64,000 bases of DNA from Microbacterium sp. BH-3-3-3 (GCF_001792815.1 NZ_CP017674.1:2852001-2916000); one strand, 5' to 3'; shown: positions 8,778 to 17,790, counted from the first letter of the stretch. The notes: a model not told the origin generated them from the letters alone. Numbers and translations are program-made.

Positions 8778-9344
8778 ATGAGCAGTTCCGCGTCGTCCTC
8801 GTCCTCCGACCGTTACGTCGTCGCCACCGACGGCGCGTGCAAGGGCAATCCCGGCCCGGCCGGCTGGGCGTGGGTCGGCGAAGACGGCCACTGGGCGGCC
8901 GGATCCATCCCCGAGGGGACCAACAACATCGGCGAGCTGCTGGGCCTGCTGCACGCGATCACCGACCACACCGACGTGCGGGAGCTCGTCGTGCAGGCCG
9001 ACTCGAAGTATGCGATCGACACGTACTCGTCGTGGATGGACGGCCACCGGCGACGCGGCTGGGTCACGAGCGCGAAGAAGCCGGTGGCCAACCGCTCGAT
9101 CCTCGAGGCCCTCATCGTCGCGCGTGACGCCCGACGCGAGGCGGGCATGCCCGACGTCGTCCTCGAACACGTCCGCGGTCACAGCGGGCACGTGCTCAAC
9201 TCCTGGGCCGACGAGCGCGCGGTGCGCGCGTCGCAGCACGCCGCGAAGGGTGAGGAACTCGTCTGGACGTCGCTGCGCGGCCTCGACCGCCTCGAAGTCT
9301 CATCGGCGCCGCCCCGCTCGGCGGCCGATCGCAACGGGCGCTGA
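8778..9344 (+). CDS. rnhA: Ribonuclease HI-type protein
   Basis: A 188-residue RNase H fold. Catalytic acidic residues are visible as Asp18 (ATDGACKGNPGPAGWAW), Glu53 (NNIGELLGLLHAI), Asp75 (VQADSKYAID) and Asp145 (NSWADERA), with the conserved His in VRGHSGH. It removes RNA from RNA:DNA hybrids. The Ser-rich N-terminus (about 10 residues) and the C-terminal 35 residues extend beyond the fold. GGGGGAG lies upstream of the ATG. Confidence 0.94.
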   Translation: MSSSASSSSSDRYVVATDGACKGNPGPAGWAWVGEDGHWAAGSIPEGTNNIGELLGLLHAITDHTDVRELVVQADSKYAIDTYSSWMDGHRRRGWVTSAKKPVANRSILEALIVARDARREAGMPDVVLEHVRGHSGHVLNSWADERAVRASQHAAKGEELVWTSLRGLDRLEVSSAPPRSAADRNGR

Positions 9345-9465
9345 CGCCCCACTCTCCCGATCCGGCCACAGAACCGTTCCGGCCGCGAGGGGTCTTCGGC
9401 GTTCACCCGCCAGGCGCGGCGCCGGGGCGCGGGTCAGGGCACGGGCGTGTCCGGGCGGGCCGCCG

Positions 9466-10875
9466 TCAGAACGACTTCGCGGCCAGCGACGGAACCTTCG
9501 CGATCTGGGTCTTGAGCACCTTCTCGCCCGCGAAGAGGGTGTCGCCGGACAGGTCGCCGAAGGCGAAGGGCGCGCGCATGTGCCAGATCGAGGCACCCGT
9601 GCACCACCGTGATCGCAGCGGTGCCCGCAGCACCGAGGCGTACAGCAGAGCTTGGACGTCGTGGTTCGCCGCCCCCGTGGGAGGGGTGCTGCCCTCTTGC
9701 TGCGCGAGCCCGTCGACCCTCGGCTGCGCCCCGACCTCGGTGATGAGGAAGGGCATGCGCAGCTGGTCGCAGACGGCTTCGAGCTTGCCGAGGTGGTCGT
9801 CGGTTCGTCCGCCCGCTCCGCGCCACCCGGCGACGAGTTCGTCGACGGTGATGTTGGGGGCGTCGGGGGTGTAGACCTTGTCGGTCAGGCGGATCCACGA
9901 GTTGATGCCGAACACGTCGAGAAGCTGCGCCATGTGCGGGGTCTTCTGGGGCAGCCAGTAGGTGTACAGAAGGAACAGCTCGAGGGTCGTGAACGCCGCG
10001 GTGAGCTTGATGGCGGGGTGAGCGGCGCGCACCTTCGCCAGCATCGGCACCCACCGCCCGTACTCTTCGGCGGTGGTCTGCGACGGCTGTTCGCACGCCA
10101 CCGACAGGTACTCCACGTCGTTGTCGGTGCACAGCTGCGCGAAGTGCGACAGCTGGTCGGCCCAGCTGTCGAAGAAGGCGTCGACCGAGGCCGGGGTGTA
10201 GTTCGCGCGGTAGAAGCTGTCGCCGTCCTTCACCGTGGCGATGTGCGGCTTGACGAGGGTGATGCGCACACCGCGGTCCTTCGCCAGCGCGAAGACGGCG
10301 TCGATGCGTTCGTCGGAGACGCGGGTGAAGGTCGTCGAGTCGGGGTCGGGGATGTAGCAGAGGATGACGAGCGTCGCGTTGGCGCCGAGCGCGGCGATGC
10401 GGTCGAGTTCGCGCGCGGTGACCTTGAGCGGCGTCGTCGCATCGAGGCTGAGCGAGATGCTCAGATCGCGCTTGATCTCGCCGACCGCGCCCGCGAAGGC
10501 CTGTCGGCGGCGGTTGTCGCCGTGGCGCACCTCGACCTCGAAGGCGTACGGTCCGGTGTCGGTGAGCCTGCCCGCCAGGGTCGATCCCGCGATGGCGAGA
10601 CCGGCCGGCAGAACGCCGCGGGTCACCGCGATCGTCGCGTCGTCGGCGGGCGACAGCGAGCGTCGCACCGTATCCCAGACGTGCAGGTCGAGATCCTTCG
10701 TCGACGGGGTCGTCGCGTTCGCCGTCGGGTTCGGGGAGTGCGTGGCGCCCGAGGCGGAGGGCGTCGGGGCATCGGGTGCCCCGTGCGTCATCACCTTCGC
10801 CGCGGCGACCGATCCGGCGCCGAGTCCGATGATGCCGAGCGCCCCGAAGAGCACGCTGCGTCGTGTCAGCTCCAC
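9466..10875 (-). CDS. Tat-exported TIM-barrel hydrolase, GH113-like
   Basis: A 469-residue protein with a twin-arginine signal (LTRRSVLFGALGIIGLGAG), a Ser/Thr/Pro linker, a small beta-rich region and a C-terminal TIM barrel of about 300 residues. Candidate catalytic glutamates are in LSVACEQPS and FLITEVGAQPR, the same relative places as acid/base and nucleophile in GH113/GH5-clan glycosidases. Substrate unknown. GTG start with GGGGAG five bases upstream. It is convergent with rnhA. Confidence 0.8.
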   Translation of the reverse strand: MELTRRSVLFGALGIIGLGAGSVAAAKVMTHGAPDAPTPSASGATHSPNPTANATTPSTKDLDLHVWDTVRRSLSPADDATIAVTRGVLPAGLAIAGSTLAGRLTDTGPYAFEVEVRHGDNRRRQAFAGAVGEIKRDLSISLSLDATTPLKVTARELDRIAALGANATLVILCYIPDPDSTTFTRVSDERIDAVFALAKDRGVRITLVKPHIATVKDGDSFYRANYTPASVDAFFDSWADQLSHFAQLCTDNDVEYLSVACEQPSQTTAEEYGRWVPMLAKVRAAHPAIKLTAAFTTLELFLLYTYWLPQKTPHMAQLLDVFGINSWIRLTDKVYTPDAPNITVDELVAGWRGAGGRTDDHLGKLEAVCDQLRMPFLITEVGAQPRVDGLAQQEGSTPPTGAANHDVQALLYASVLRAPLRSRWCTGASIWHMRAPFAFGDLSGDTLFAGEKVLKTQIAKVPSLAAKSF

Positions 10876-11075
10876 GCGGGCTCCCCTCTCGATGCGATGG
10901 CGTCGTCGACCGATGAAGGGGTGGTGCGTGCGCGCGGTTCGGCTCGCGCGACTCCCCGGCTTCCAGGGTACGGGGCAGGGCGGTCCCAACCCCCGTCCCT
11001 CGACGAGTTCCGGGCCGACTCACGTGGATTCTGCGGGGAGGACTCCGCGTCGAAGACGCACCCACCCCCGCCGCG

Positions 11076-11177
11076 GCGGGCCGAACTCCTGAGAAATGGG
11101 AGGCCGAGGCCGACTCCGCCGCGAATCGACGCGCCGCGCGCTGCGCCGCCGTCGCGATTCTCAGGAGTTCGGCCCGC
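11076..11177. repeat. Inverted repeat, 20-bp perfect arms, 62-bp spacer
   Basis: GCGGGCCGAACTCCTGAGAA at 11076-11095 is repeated exactly in inverse orientation at 11158-11177. The spacer is GC-rich and non-coding. The arms are too far apart for a simple terminator, and the neighbouring genes diverge from here. It may be a small palindromic repeat element or a cruciform-forming site. Confidence 0.7.
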
Positions 11178-11184
11178 ACCGGCA

Positions 11185-11220
11185 CGGCAACCCGGCCCGG
11201 CAACCCGGCCCGGCAACCCG
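11185..11220 (+). repeat. 13-bp tandem repeat, 2.8 copies
   Basis: CGGCAACCCGGCC is repeated in tandem at 11185-11197 and 11198-11210, with a third partial copy to 11220, about 60 bases upstream of the membrane-protein gene at 11279. Function unknown. Confidence 0.7.
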
Positions 11221-11278
11221 TGGTTACGCTGGAACGACCCGCCGGCGCACCGACACCGGCGTGGCAGAAAGAGCTCCG

Positions 11279-11638
11279 ATGTCTTCCCGCACCACGACCG
11301 TCCGTTCCCTCCGCACCGCGTCGCTGGCCATCGCCGGCATCGGGGCGTCGATCTCGATGGGATCGCTCGGATCGTGGTGGACACCGGTGATCCTGCTCAT
11401 CGCCACCGCCGGGGCGCTGCTGGTGATCTGGCGCACCGACGGCGCCCTGGTGGGATCGCGAGCCGTCGTGCCCGTGCTCATCGTCGTCGTCGCCCTGACC
11501 GCGGCGGGCCTGCTCGCGCTCACCGGTGCGCTGCCGTCGGCGTGGATGTGGGCGGCGCTCGGCGCCTACGCCGTCGCCTGGGGCGAGTACCTCGTGTCGC
11601 AGACCATCGCGCGCTCCCGCGGCGTGACCGCGCGCTGA
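11279..11638 (+). CDS. Small integral membrane protein, 119 aa
   Basis: A protein with four predicted membrane segments (around residues 15-33, 36-50, 62-82 and 88-106) and a short basic C-terminus (ARSRGVTAR). No named family recognised. A weak purine stretch (GAAAGAG) precedes the ATG. The gene ends before a strong bidirectional terminator. Confidence 0.75.
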   Translation: MSSRTTTVRSLRTASLAIAGIGASISMGSLGSWWTPVILLIATAGALLVIWRTDGALVGSRAVVPVLIVVVALTAAGLLALTGALPSAWMWAALGAYAVAWGEYLVSQTIARSRGVTAR

Positions 11639-11666
11639 GCGGCCCGTCCCGCGCGCGCAGAAACGT

Positions 11667-11708
11667 CGAAGGGCCCGGATGCCGTGATCGTGGCATCCGG
11701 GCCCTTCG
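11667..11708. terminator. Bidirectional hairpin terminator
   Basis: A 17-bp perfect stem (CGAAGGGCCCGGATGCC and its complement) with an 8-base loop lies between the convergent genes ending at 11638 and 11721. Confidence 0.85.
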
Positions 11709-11720
11709 GCGTCGCTGAGG

Positions 11721-12761
11721 TCAGACGCGGGCTGCGGCCGTGGTCGGCTGCCAGCCCAGGGCCGGAGCGACGTGACGAGCGAAGTTCTCGACCAGCCGCA
11801 GGTTGAACTCGACGCCCATCTGCGACGGGATCGTCAGCATGAGCGTGTCGGCGCTCATGACGGCGGCGTCGTTCTGAAGCTGCTCGATGAGCTTCTCAGG
11901 GGGCGCGGCGTAGGTCTTGCCGAAGGTCGAGCGCATGCCATCGATGACGCCGATCTGGTCGGAGCCCGCCGAGCCGCCGAAGTACATCTCGTCTTCGGCG
12001 GTGACGATCGGGAAGATGCTGCGGCTGACCGAGGTGCGGGGCTCACCGGCGTGGCCGGCCTCGCGCCAGGCGGCGCGGAACGCGTCGAGCTGCTGAGCCT
12101 GCAGGATGTCGAAGGGCGTGCCGTCGGCCTCGGTGAGCAGGGTCGACGACATCAGGTTCACACCGATGCGCCCAGCCCACTCGGCCGTGGCCGTCGTGCC
12201 GGCACCCCACCAGATGCGCTTGCGCAGCCCGGGGGAGTGCGGCTCGATGCGCTGCAGACCCGTGCCGCCACCGAAGGGGCTGTGCGGGTCGCGCTCGGCG
12301 AGACCCTCGCCGTCGATCGCGCGCAGGAACAGGTCGAAGTGCTCGCGGGCGATGTCGCCGCCACGGGGGTCGTCCGACCCCGTGTAGCCGAAGGCCTCGT
12401 AGCCGCGCACGACCGTCTCGGGTGAGCCGCGGCTCACACCCAGCGCGAGCCGGTTCGCGCTGATCAGGTCGACGGATGCCGCCTCCTCGGCGAGCATGAG
12501 CGGGTTCTCGTAGCGCATGTCGATGACGCCGGTACCCACCTCGATCCGAGAGGTGCGGGCGGCGATCGCGGCGAGCAGCGGCATGGGGGCCGCCTGCTGA
12601 CGGGCGAAATGGTGCACGCGGAACGAGATGCCGTTGACGCCGAGGTCGTCCATACCCTGGGCGAGGTCGATCGCCTGGAGCATCGAGTCACCGGCGGTCA
12701 GGTGGTGCCCGCCGCCGAGGGGACCGTAATGGCCGAAGGAGAGGGTGCCGAAAGAACGCAT
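11721..12761 (-). CDS. LLM-class flavin-dependent oxidoreductase (luciferase-like)
   Basis: A 346-residue protein of the bacterial luciferase-like TIM-barrel family: MRSFGTLSFGHYGP start, GVNGISFRVHHFARQQ, TSRIEVGTGVIDMRYENPL and a Gly-rich flavin phosphate region (GVSRGSPETVVRGYEAFGY). Such enzymes use FMNH2 or F420; the substrate cannot be told. It is convergent with the small membrane protein. Confidence 0.9.
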   Translation of the reverse strand: MRSFGTLSFGHYGPLGGGHHLTAGDSMLQAIDLAQGMDDLGVNGISFRVHHFARQQAAPMPLLAAIAARTSRIEVGTGVIDMRYENPLMLAEEAASVDLISANRLALGVSRGSPETVVRGYEAFGYTGSDDPRGGDIAREHFDLFLRAIDGEGLAERDPHSPFGGGTGLQRIEPHSPGLRKRIWWGAGTTATAEWAGRIGVNLMSSTLLTEADGTPFDILQAQQLDAFRAAWREAGHAGEPRTSVSRSIFPIVTAEDEMYFGGSAGSDQIGVIDGMRSTFGKTYAAPPEKLIEQLQNDAAVMSADTLMLTIPSQMGVEFNLRLVENFARHVAPALGWQPTTAAARV

Positions 12762-12850
12762 GCGTGAGAGAACGCACCGGCGCCTGATCTATTCCCTCGC
12801 ATGTATCAAGGGGTGGCCTCGGTGCGCTGCGGGTGTGGAAGCATTCAGGC

Positions 12851-13618
12851 ATGGACGACGAGGTGCAGGACGAGCTGCGACGTCTGCGGGCGCGGGCGTA
12901 CGGTCCGGGGGCCGACATCGCCGACGATCCCGTGGCCGTCGCGCGTCTGCGCGAACTCGAGGAGCTCGACCGGACGCGACAGCACACGACGCTTCCGTCC
13001 GACGCCGTCGTCGAGGGCGGTGCCGAGGCGGAACGGACGGGTGTCGCGGCATCCGCAGGGCTCGACGACCTCGACTCGCCCGACATCGACCAGACACCGC
13101 GGCCCCCGCTCCTTCGTACGCGGCGGCGTGTGTGGGTGGCCGCCGTCGGCGTCGCGGCCGTCGTGGTGGCGGCTAGCGCGCTCACCGCCGTCGGCATGTC
13201 GTTCACGACCGTCGAGCGCACGCCGGGCATCGCGCAGACCGACGCGCTGACGCCCGCCCCCGACCTCGATCCCGCGGCGGTCGGCTACCTCGGGTTCGAT
13301 CCCGAGCAGTCGCGGGGCTTCGAGGACTACTACGGGCTGACGGCGTTCGCGGGGCCGACGCAGATCGACTCCGAGGGCAATCGGGCCGACTGTCTGCTCA
13401 TCTCCGACACCGCCGATGTGGCAGACTCCGGCGGCGCTCTCCGCTCGAACGCGGGCGTGCGGTTCGGGGGCTGTGCGGCGGGGCTCTTCCCGGCGACGGC
13501 GGAGTTCATCGTGAACTCCACGTTCCCCGAGCAGTTCCGCGCCCGTTATCCGGTGGGCACGGCGGTGCAGTTCGTGCTCGACGGCGACGACGTCGGAGTC
13601 TTCTCCGACGCGGGCTGA
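12851..13618 (+). CDS. Hypothetical membrane-anchored protein
   Basis: A 255-residue protein. The first 95 residues are charged and cytosolic (MDDEVQDELRRLRARAYGPG), followed by one membrane segment (VWVAAVGVAAVVVAASALTAVG) and an exported domain of about 130 residues with two Cys. It may be an anti-sigma-like or wall-associated protein, but no family is evident. I chose the ATG at 12851; a GTG 18 bases earlier is in frame. Confidence 0.75.
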   Translation: MDDEVQDELRRLRARAYGPGADIADDPVAVARLRELEELDRTRQHTTLPSDAVVEGGAEAERTGVAASAGLDDLDSPDIDQTPRPPLLRTRRRVWVAAVGVAAVVVAASALTAVGMSFTTVERTPGIAQTDALTPAPDLDPAAVGYLGFDPEQSRGFEDYYGLTAFAGPTQIDSEGNRADCLLISDTADVADSGGALRSNAGVRFGGCAAGLFPATAEFIVNSTFPEQFRARYPVGTAVQFVLDGDDVGVFSDAG

Positions 13619-13644
13619 CGCCCCACGGATGAGAGGGTGGGGGA

Positions 13645-16293
13645 GTGACCCCCCTCCTCGAACTCGTGCCCGTCGGTGCCGACCCGGATGCCGTCTACCT
13701 GGGCTTCGTCGACTGGGCGGTCGCGCGCGGCCTGACGCTGTACCCCGCGCAAGACGAAGCGGTCATGGAGATCGTGTCGGGTGCGAACGTGATCCTGTCG
13801 ACCCCGACCGGCACGGGCAAATCCCTGGTCGCGGTCGCCGCCCACGCGGCATCCCTCGCCCGGGGCGGCCGCACCTATTACACGGCGCCGATCAAGGCGC
13901 TCGTGAGCGAGAAGTTCTTCGCGCTGGTCGACATCTTCGGGGCCGAGAACGTCGGCATGGTCACGGGCGACTCGTCGGTCAATGCCGATGCGCCGATCAT
14001 CTGCTGCACGGCCGAGATCCTCGCGAACCTGGCGCTGCGCCAGGGCGCCGACGCGATCCCCACGGCCTCTCCAGACGGCGCTGGCGCGCCGTCTGGAGCC
14101 TCGGGCCGCGTGGGCCCAGTCGACCAGGTCGTGATGGACGAGTTCCACTACTACGGCGAGGCCGATCGCGGCTGGGCCTGGCAGGTGCCGCTGCTGCTGC
14201 TTCCGCGGGCGCAGTTCATCCTCATGTCGGCGACCCTCGGCGACGTCACCGAGATCGCCGAAGACCTCTCGCGACGTACCGGCCGGCCCACCGCCCGGGT
14301 GACCGGCGCCGAGCGTCCGGTGCCGCTGCACTTCGAGTACGCGCGCACACCCGTGCACGAGACGGTGCAAGAGCTGCTCGACACGAAGCAGGCGCCCATC
14401 TATATCGTGCACTTCTCGCAGGCGGCGGCGATGGAGCGGGCGCAGGCGCTGTCGTCGATCCGCATCATCGGGCGCGAGCAGCGCGACGAGATCGCCGAGG
14501 CGATCGGCGGGTTCCGCTTCACCACCGGCTTCGGCAAGACCCTGTCGCGTTACGTCCGCGCCGGCATCGGCGTGCACCACGCCGGCATGCTGCCGCGTTA
14601 CCGCCGCCTGGTCGAGACGCTCGCGCAGCGGGGGCTGCTGCGCGTCATCTGCGGCACCGACACCCTCGGCGTCGGCATCAACGTGCCGATCCGCACCGTC
14701 ATGATGACGGCGCTCACCAAGTACGACGGTCAGCGCATGCGCCAGCTGACCGCTCGAGAGTTCCACCAGATCTCGGGCCGCGCGGGCCGCGCCGGGTACG
14801 ACACCGCGGGCACGGTCGTGATCATGGCGCCCGACCACGAGATCGAGAACGCCGCGCAGATCCTCAAGGCCGGCGACGACCTGAAGAAGCAGAAGAAGAT
14901 CGTGCGCAAGAAGGCGCCGCAGGGCTTCGTGAACTGGACCGAGCAGAGCTACGACCGCCTGGTGGTCGCCGAGCCCGAGCCGCTGCAGCCGCAGATGAAG
15001 CTCAGCGCCGCGATGCTCATCAACGTCATCGCGCGCGGCGGCGACGTGTTCGCCAACGTGCGCTCGCTGGTGTTCGACAACCACGAGCCCCGCGCCCGCC
15101 AGTACGAGCTCGCCCGCCGGGCCCTGGCGATCTTCCGCACGCTGGTGCAGGCGGGTGTGGCCGAGGTCATCCCGCGCGAGTCGCCGGATTTCGTCGCTTC
15201 AGACGGCTCCGAAGCGACGATTTCCGGCGACTCGCGCATCCGGCTCACGGTCGAGCTGCAGGCGAACTTCGCGCTCAACCAGCCTCTGTCTCCCTTCGCG
15301 CTCGCCGCGATCGAGATGCTCGACCCCGAGGTCGAGCTCGGACGGGGACCGGATGCCACGGCTGCCAGTGACAGCGTGGGCACCGGCCACTACGCGCTCG
15401 ACGTCGTCAGTGTCATCGAGGCGACCCTCGACGACCCGCGTCCGATCCTGTCGCAGCAGCAGTTCCGCGCGCGCGGCGAAGCGGTGGCCGCGATGAAGCG
15501 CGAGGGCATCGAGTACGACGAGCGCATGGAGCTGCTCGAGGAGATCACCTGGCCCAAGCCGCTCGACGAGCTGCTCGCGCAGGCGTACGAGGTGTTCGCG
15601 TCGAGCCAGCCCTGGATCCGTGACTTCGAGCTGTCGCCGAAGTCGGTCGTGCGCGACATGTTCGAGCGGGCGTGCTCGTTCGGCGAGTACGTCTCGCTGT
15701 ACCAGCTGGCCCGCAGCGAGGGGCTGGTGCTGCGCTACCTCAGCGACGCCTATCGAGCGATCCGTCAGACCGTGCCGGTCGACGCGCAGACGCCCGACCT
15801 GCTCGATCTCATCGCCTGGCTCGGCGAGCTCGTCCGTCAGGTCGACTCGAGCCTGGTCGACGAGTGGGAGCAGCTCATCAACCCCGCCGCCGACCCCGAT
15901 GCGCCGGTCGTGCCGCCGGCGCCGCCGTCGATCCTCACCAACCGGCGGGCGTTCGTCGTGCTGGTGCGCAACGAGATGTTCCGTCGCGTGCAGCTCGCCG
16001 CGCTCCAACGCGACGACGAGCTCGTCGAACTCGACCCCGACATCGACTGGCCCACCGTGCTCGACCGCTACTTCGACGAGCACGACTCGATCGGCACCGG
16101 GGGAGCGGCGCGCTCCTCGGCGCTCGTCGAGATCGACGAGTCGGGGGCCTCCGACGGCGTGTGGCGCGTCGAGCAGACGATCGACGACCCCGCGGGCGAC
16201 CACGACTGGCGCATCCGCGCCGAGGTCGACCTCGCGGCCTCCGAGGAAGAGGGCACGGCGATCGTGCGGGTCACCGAGGTTCTCAGGCTGTAG
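13645..16293 (+). CDS. Ski2-like DEAD/DEAH-box helicase with C-terminal DUF3516-type region
   Basis: An 882-residue superfamily 2 helicase. Visible motifs are Q-motif-like LYPAQDEAVMEI, Walker A TPTGTGKS, DEFH box (VVMDEFHYYG), SAT (LMSATLGD), motif V (GTDTLGVGINVPI) and motif VI (HQISGRAGRAGYD). The C-terminal 400 residues match the DUF3516 type, giving a probable RNA helicase. Two palindromic DNA repeats are embedded in frame, at residues 142-151 and about 510-531, adding Ser/Gly/Asp-rich inserts that interrupt otherwise conserved sequence. GTG start right after GGGGGAG. The stop overlaps the convergent gene by 11 bases. Confidence 0.93.
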   Translation: MTPLLELVPVGADPDAVYLGFVDWAVARGLTLYPAQDEAVMEIVSGANVILSTPTGTGKSLVAVAAHAASLARGGRTYYTAPIKALVSEKFFALVDIFGAENVGMVTGDSSVNADAPIICCTAEILANLALRQGADAIPTASPDGAGAPSGASGRVGPVDQVVMDEFHYYGEADRGWAWQVPLLLLPRAQFILMSATLGDVTEIAEDLSRRTGRPTARVTGAERPVPLHFEYARTPVHETVQELLDTKQAPIYIVHFSQAAAMERAQALSSIRIIGREQRDEIAEAIGGFRFTTGFGKTLSRYVRAGIGVHHAGMLPRYRRLVETLAQRGLLRVICGTDTLGVGINVPIRTVMMTALTKYDGQRMRQLTAREFHQISGRAGRAGYDTAGTVVIMAPDHEIENAAQILKAGDDLKKQKKIVRKKAPQGFVNWTEQSYDRLVVAEPEPLQPQMKLSAAMLINVIARGGDVFANVRSLVFDNHEPRARQYELARRALAIFRTLVQAGVAEVIPRESPDFVASDGSEATISGDSRIRLTVELQANFALNQPLSPFALAAIEMLDPEVELGRGPDATAASDSVGTGHYALDVVSVIEATLDDPRPILSQQQFRARGEAVAAMKREGIEYDERMELLEEITWPKPLDELLAQAYEVFASSQPWIRDFELSPKSVVRDMFERACSFGEYVSLYQLARSEGLVLRYLSDAYRAIRQTVPVDAQTPDLLDLIAWLGELVRQVDSSLVDEWEQLINPAADPDAPVVPPAPPSILTNRRAFVVLVRNEMFRRVQLAALQRDDELVELDPDIDWPTVLDRYFDEHDSIGTGGAARSSALVEIDESGASDGVWRVEQTIDDPAGDHDWRIRAEVDLAASEEEGTAIVRVTEVLRL
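14069..14098. repeat. Palindrome embedded in frame in the helicase gene (I)
   Basis: CTCCAGACGGCG and its exact complement flank a 6-base loop, giving a 30-bp (10-codon) palindrome. It encodes a Ser/Pro/Gly/Ala insert between the TAEILANLALRQGAD segment and the DEFH box, a place where an insert would loop out of the fold. Confidence 0.8.
15174..15237. repeat. Palindrome embedded in frame in the helicase gene (II)
   Basis: 27-bp arms (15174-15200 and 15211-15237) are complementary at 25 of 27 positions around a 10-base loop. They encode the insert SPDFVASDGSEATISGDS within the DUF3516-type region. The two mismatches lie in the TTT/AAT part of the arms. Confidence 0.85.
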
Positions 16294-17200
16294 CGGCGGT
16301 GCGTCGGCGCGCCATCATCCGACGCAGGACGAGGCCGACGACCGCGACGGCGATCGTCACCCCGATCGAGCGCAGGCCCAGTTCGGGTTGGGTGAGGGCC
16401 GAGACGAAGACGTTCACGCCGTAATCGGCCATTTCGGGGAGGTCGGAGGCGAGCACCCGGGTGCCGGCGGCGGAGGCGAGAGCCGTCGCGAGGGGTGGGA
16501 CCACCCAGACGAGCGCGAGCCCGACCACCCCGGCCACCACCCGCCCCACCGTGTCGACGCCCGTCCACGCGATCGCCGCCCCCACGAGCACCGGGCCGAG
16601 GAAGAAGGTCAGGGGCAGGACGGCCGCGAAGGGCGCCTCGGCGCCGAAGGGCAACGTCATCCACGCGCCGACCCACATGCCCGTCGCCAGCGCGCCGATC
16701 GAGAGGGCGACCCCCGCACCCGCGCGGGGAGCCGTCGACGCCAATGACGCCACGAACAGCGAGACCACGAACGCGAGCACGGCCACCGCGGTGAGCAGCA
16801 CCAGGTACACGATCGATTCGAAGCGCTCCTGGAGCACGTTCCACGTCGCGAGCGCGGTCTGGACGATCGCGACGAGCTGGACGACCGCGAGCCCGCCGAC
16901 CGTCGCGAGCCCGCGTAGAACCCCCGGACGCGAGCGTTGCGCGCGAGCGATGATGCCGGCAGCGGCCCCACCGACCACCAGCAGCACGATGATCGTCGTG
17001 ATCTCGTACTGGCTGTACGGCAGCAGCACGAACGGCCCCAGCCGCGACACATCGTCGGTGTCCTCCAGGTTCTGCAGCGGGAGGAACGGTCCGCTCGTCA
17101 GCCAGGGGAGCAGCCCCACGACCGCGCCGAGCGCCCCGAAGAGCAGGAACCACGCGACCCTCCGTCGCGGGGGAACGTCGAGCGTCGGATCGGTCGTCAT
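16283..17200 (-). CDS. Integral membrane protein, 305 aa
   Basis: About seven membrane segments, starting at VAWFLLFGALGAVVGLLPWL and ending with VTIAVAVVGLVLRRMMARRR. One extracytoplasmic loop follows the first segment (LPLQNLEDTDDVSRLGP). No known family recognised. ATG start at 17200. It overlaps the convergent helicase gene by 11 bases. Confidence 0.8.
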   Translation of the reverse strand: MTTDPTLDVPPRRRVAWFLLFGALGAVVGLLPWLTSGPFLPLQNLEDTDDVSRLGPFVLLPYSQYEITTIIVLLVVGGAAAGIIARAQRSRPGVLRGLATVGGLAVVQLVAIVQTALATWNVLQERFESIVYLVLLTAVAVLAFVVSLFVASLASTAPRAGAGVALSIGALATGMWVGAWMTLPFGAEAPFAAVLPLTFFLGPVLVGAAIAWTGVDTVGRVVAGVVGLALVWVVPPLATALASAAGTRVLASDLPEMADYGVNVFVSALTQPELGLRSIGVTIAVAVVGLVLRRMMARRRTAATA

Positions 17201-17417
17201 CAGGGTCCCCGTCCCCCGGCGATCCGCCGGACGCTCCGACGCTATCGGAGAGGGGGGGCGGGGACCTCTGTCGTGCGCGTCATCGAGTCGCTGCAGCTTC
17301 CACGGCTTCTCCCCCGGCCAGGGGCGGGTGAACTTCTCCGCCGATCACCGATCGAGGCTGTCGACGGCCGCGCGCACGCGGGTACCCTGTCGACACGCAC
17401 ACCCCGGAAGGACCACC

Positions 17418-17771
17418 GTGAACCTCGACGCGGCTCAAGCCCTCATCGCCGTCGGGGCCTTCTTCCTGACCTTCGCCGCCGCGATCCTCAGCGGGATGAA
17501 GTGGATGCTGGACCGCGTCGAGTGGCGCACCGAACAGAATTTCGCTCAGGTGGACCAGCGCTTGGGCCGCATCGAATCGCGCATGGAGCGCGCCGAGACA
17601 CGGATGGAGAGGGCTGACGCCCGCTTCGACGAACGCATGGTGCTGATCGACGCGCGAGAACACCGGGTCGACGCGCGTCTGCGCTCGATCGACGGCAACA
17701 TCGCCGAGATCAAGGCCTCCGTGTCGCGTCTCGAGGGACCGCACTCGCTGTTCCTGATCGCCCGCGGCTGA
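17418..17771 (+). CDS. Membrane-anchored coiled-coil protein, 117 aa
   Basis: One N-terminal membrane segment (ALIAVGAFFLTFAAAILSGM), then a highly charged amphipathic helix with repeats of the type RIESRMERAETRMERADARF, suggesting a coiled coil. Function unknown. GTG start preceded by GGAAGGA. It ends before a strong terminator shared with dps. Confidence 0.75.
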   Translation: MNLDAAQALIAVGAFFLTFAAAILSGMKWMLDRVEWRTEQNFAQVDQRLGRIESRMERAETRMERADARFDERMVLIDAREHRVDARLRSIDGNIAEIKASVSRLEGPHSLFLIARG

Positions 17772-17790
17772 ACGCCCGCACGCGAAAACG

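Larger units (their letters stand above)
10876..11278. other. 403-bp intergenic region without a gene
   Basis: This divergent gap holds the promoter area of the TIM-barrel gene, a long inverted repeat with a 62-bp spacer (11076-11177) and a 13-bp tandem repeat (11185-11220). I see no convincing coding sequence in it. Confidence 0.6.

Noticed and set aside
16283..16293. Overlap of convergent stop regions (helicase and membrane protein) as a sign of a broken gene
   Set aside because: Both reading frames end normally, and short tail overlaps are common in compact genomes.
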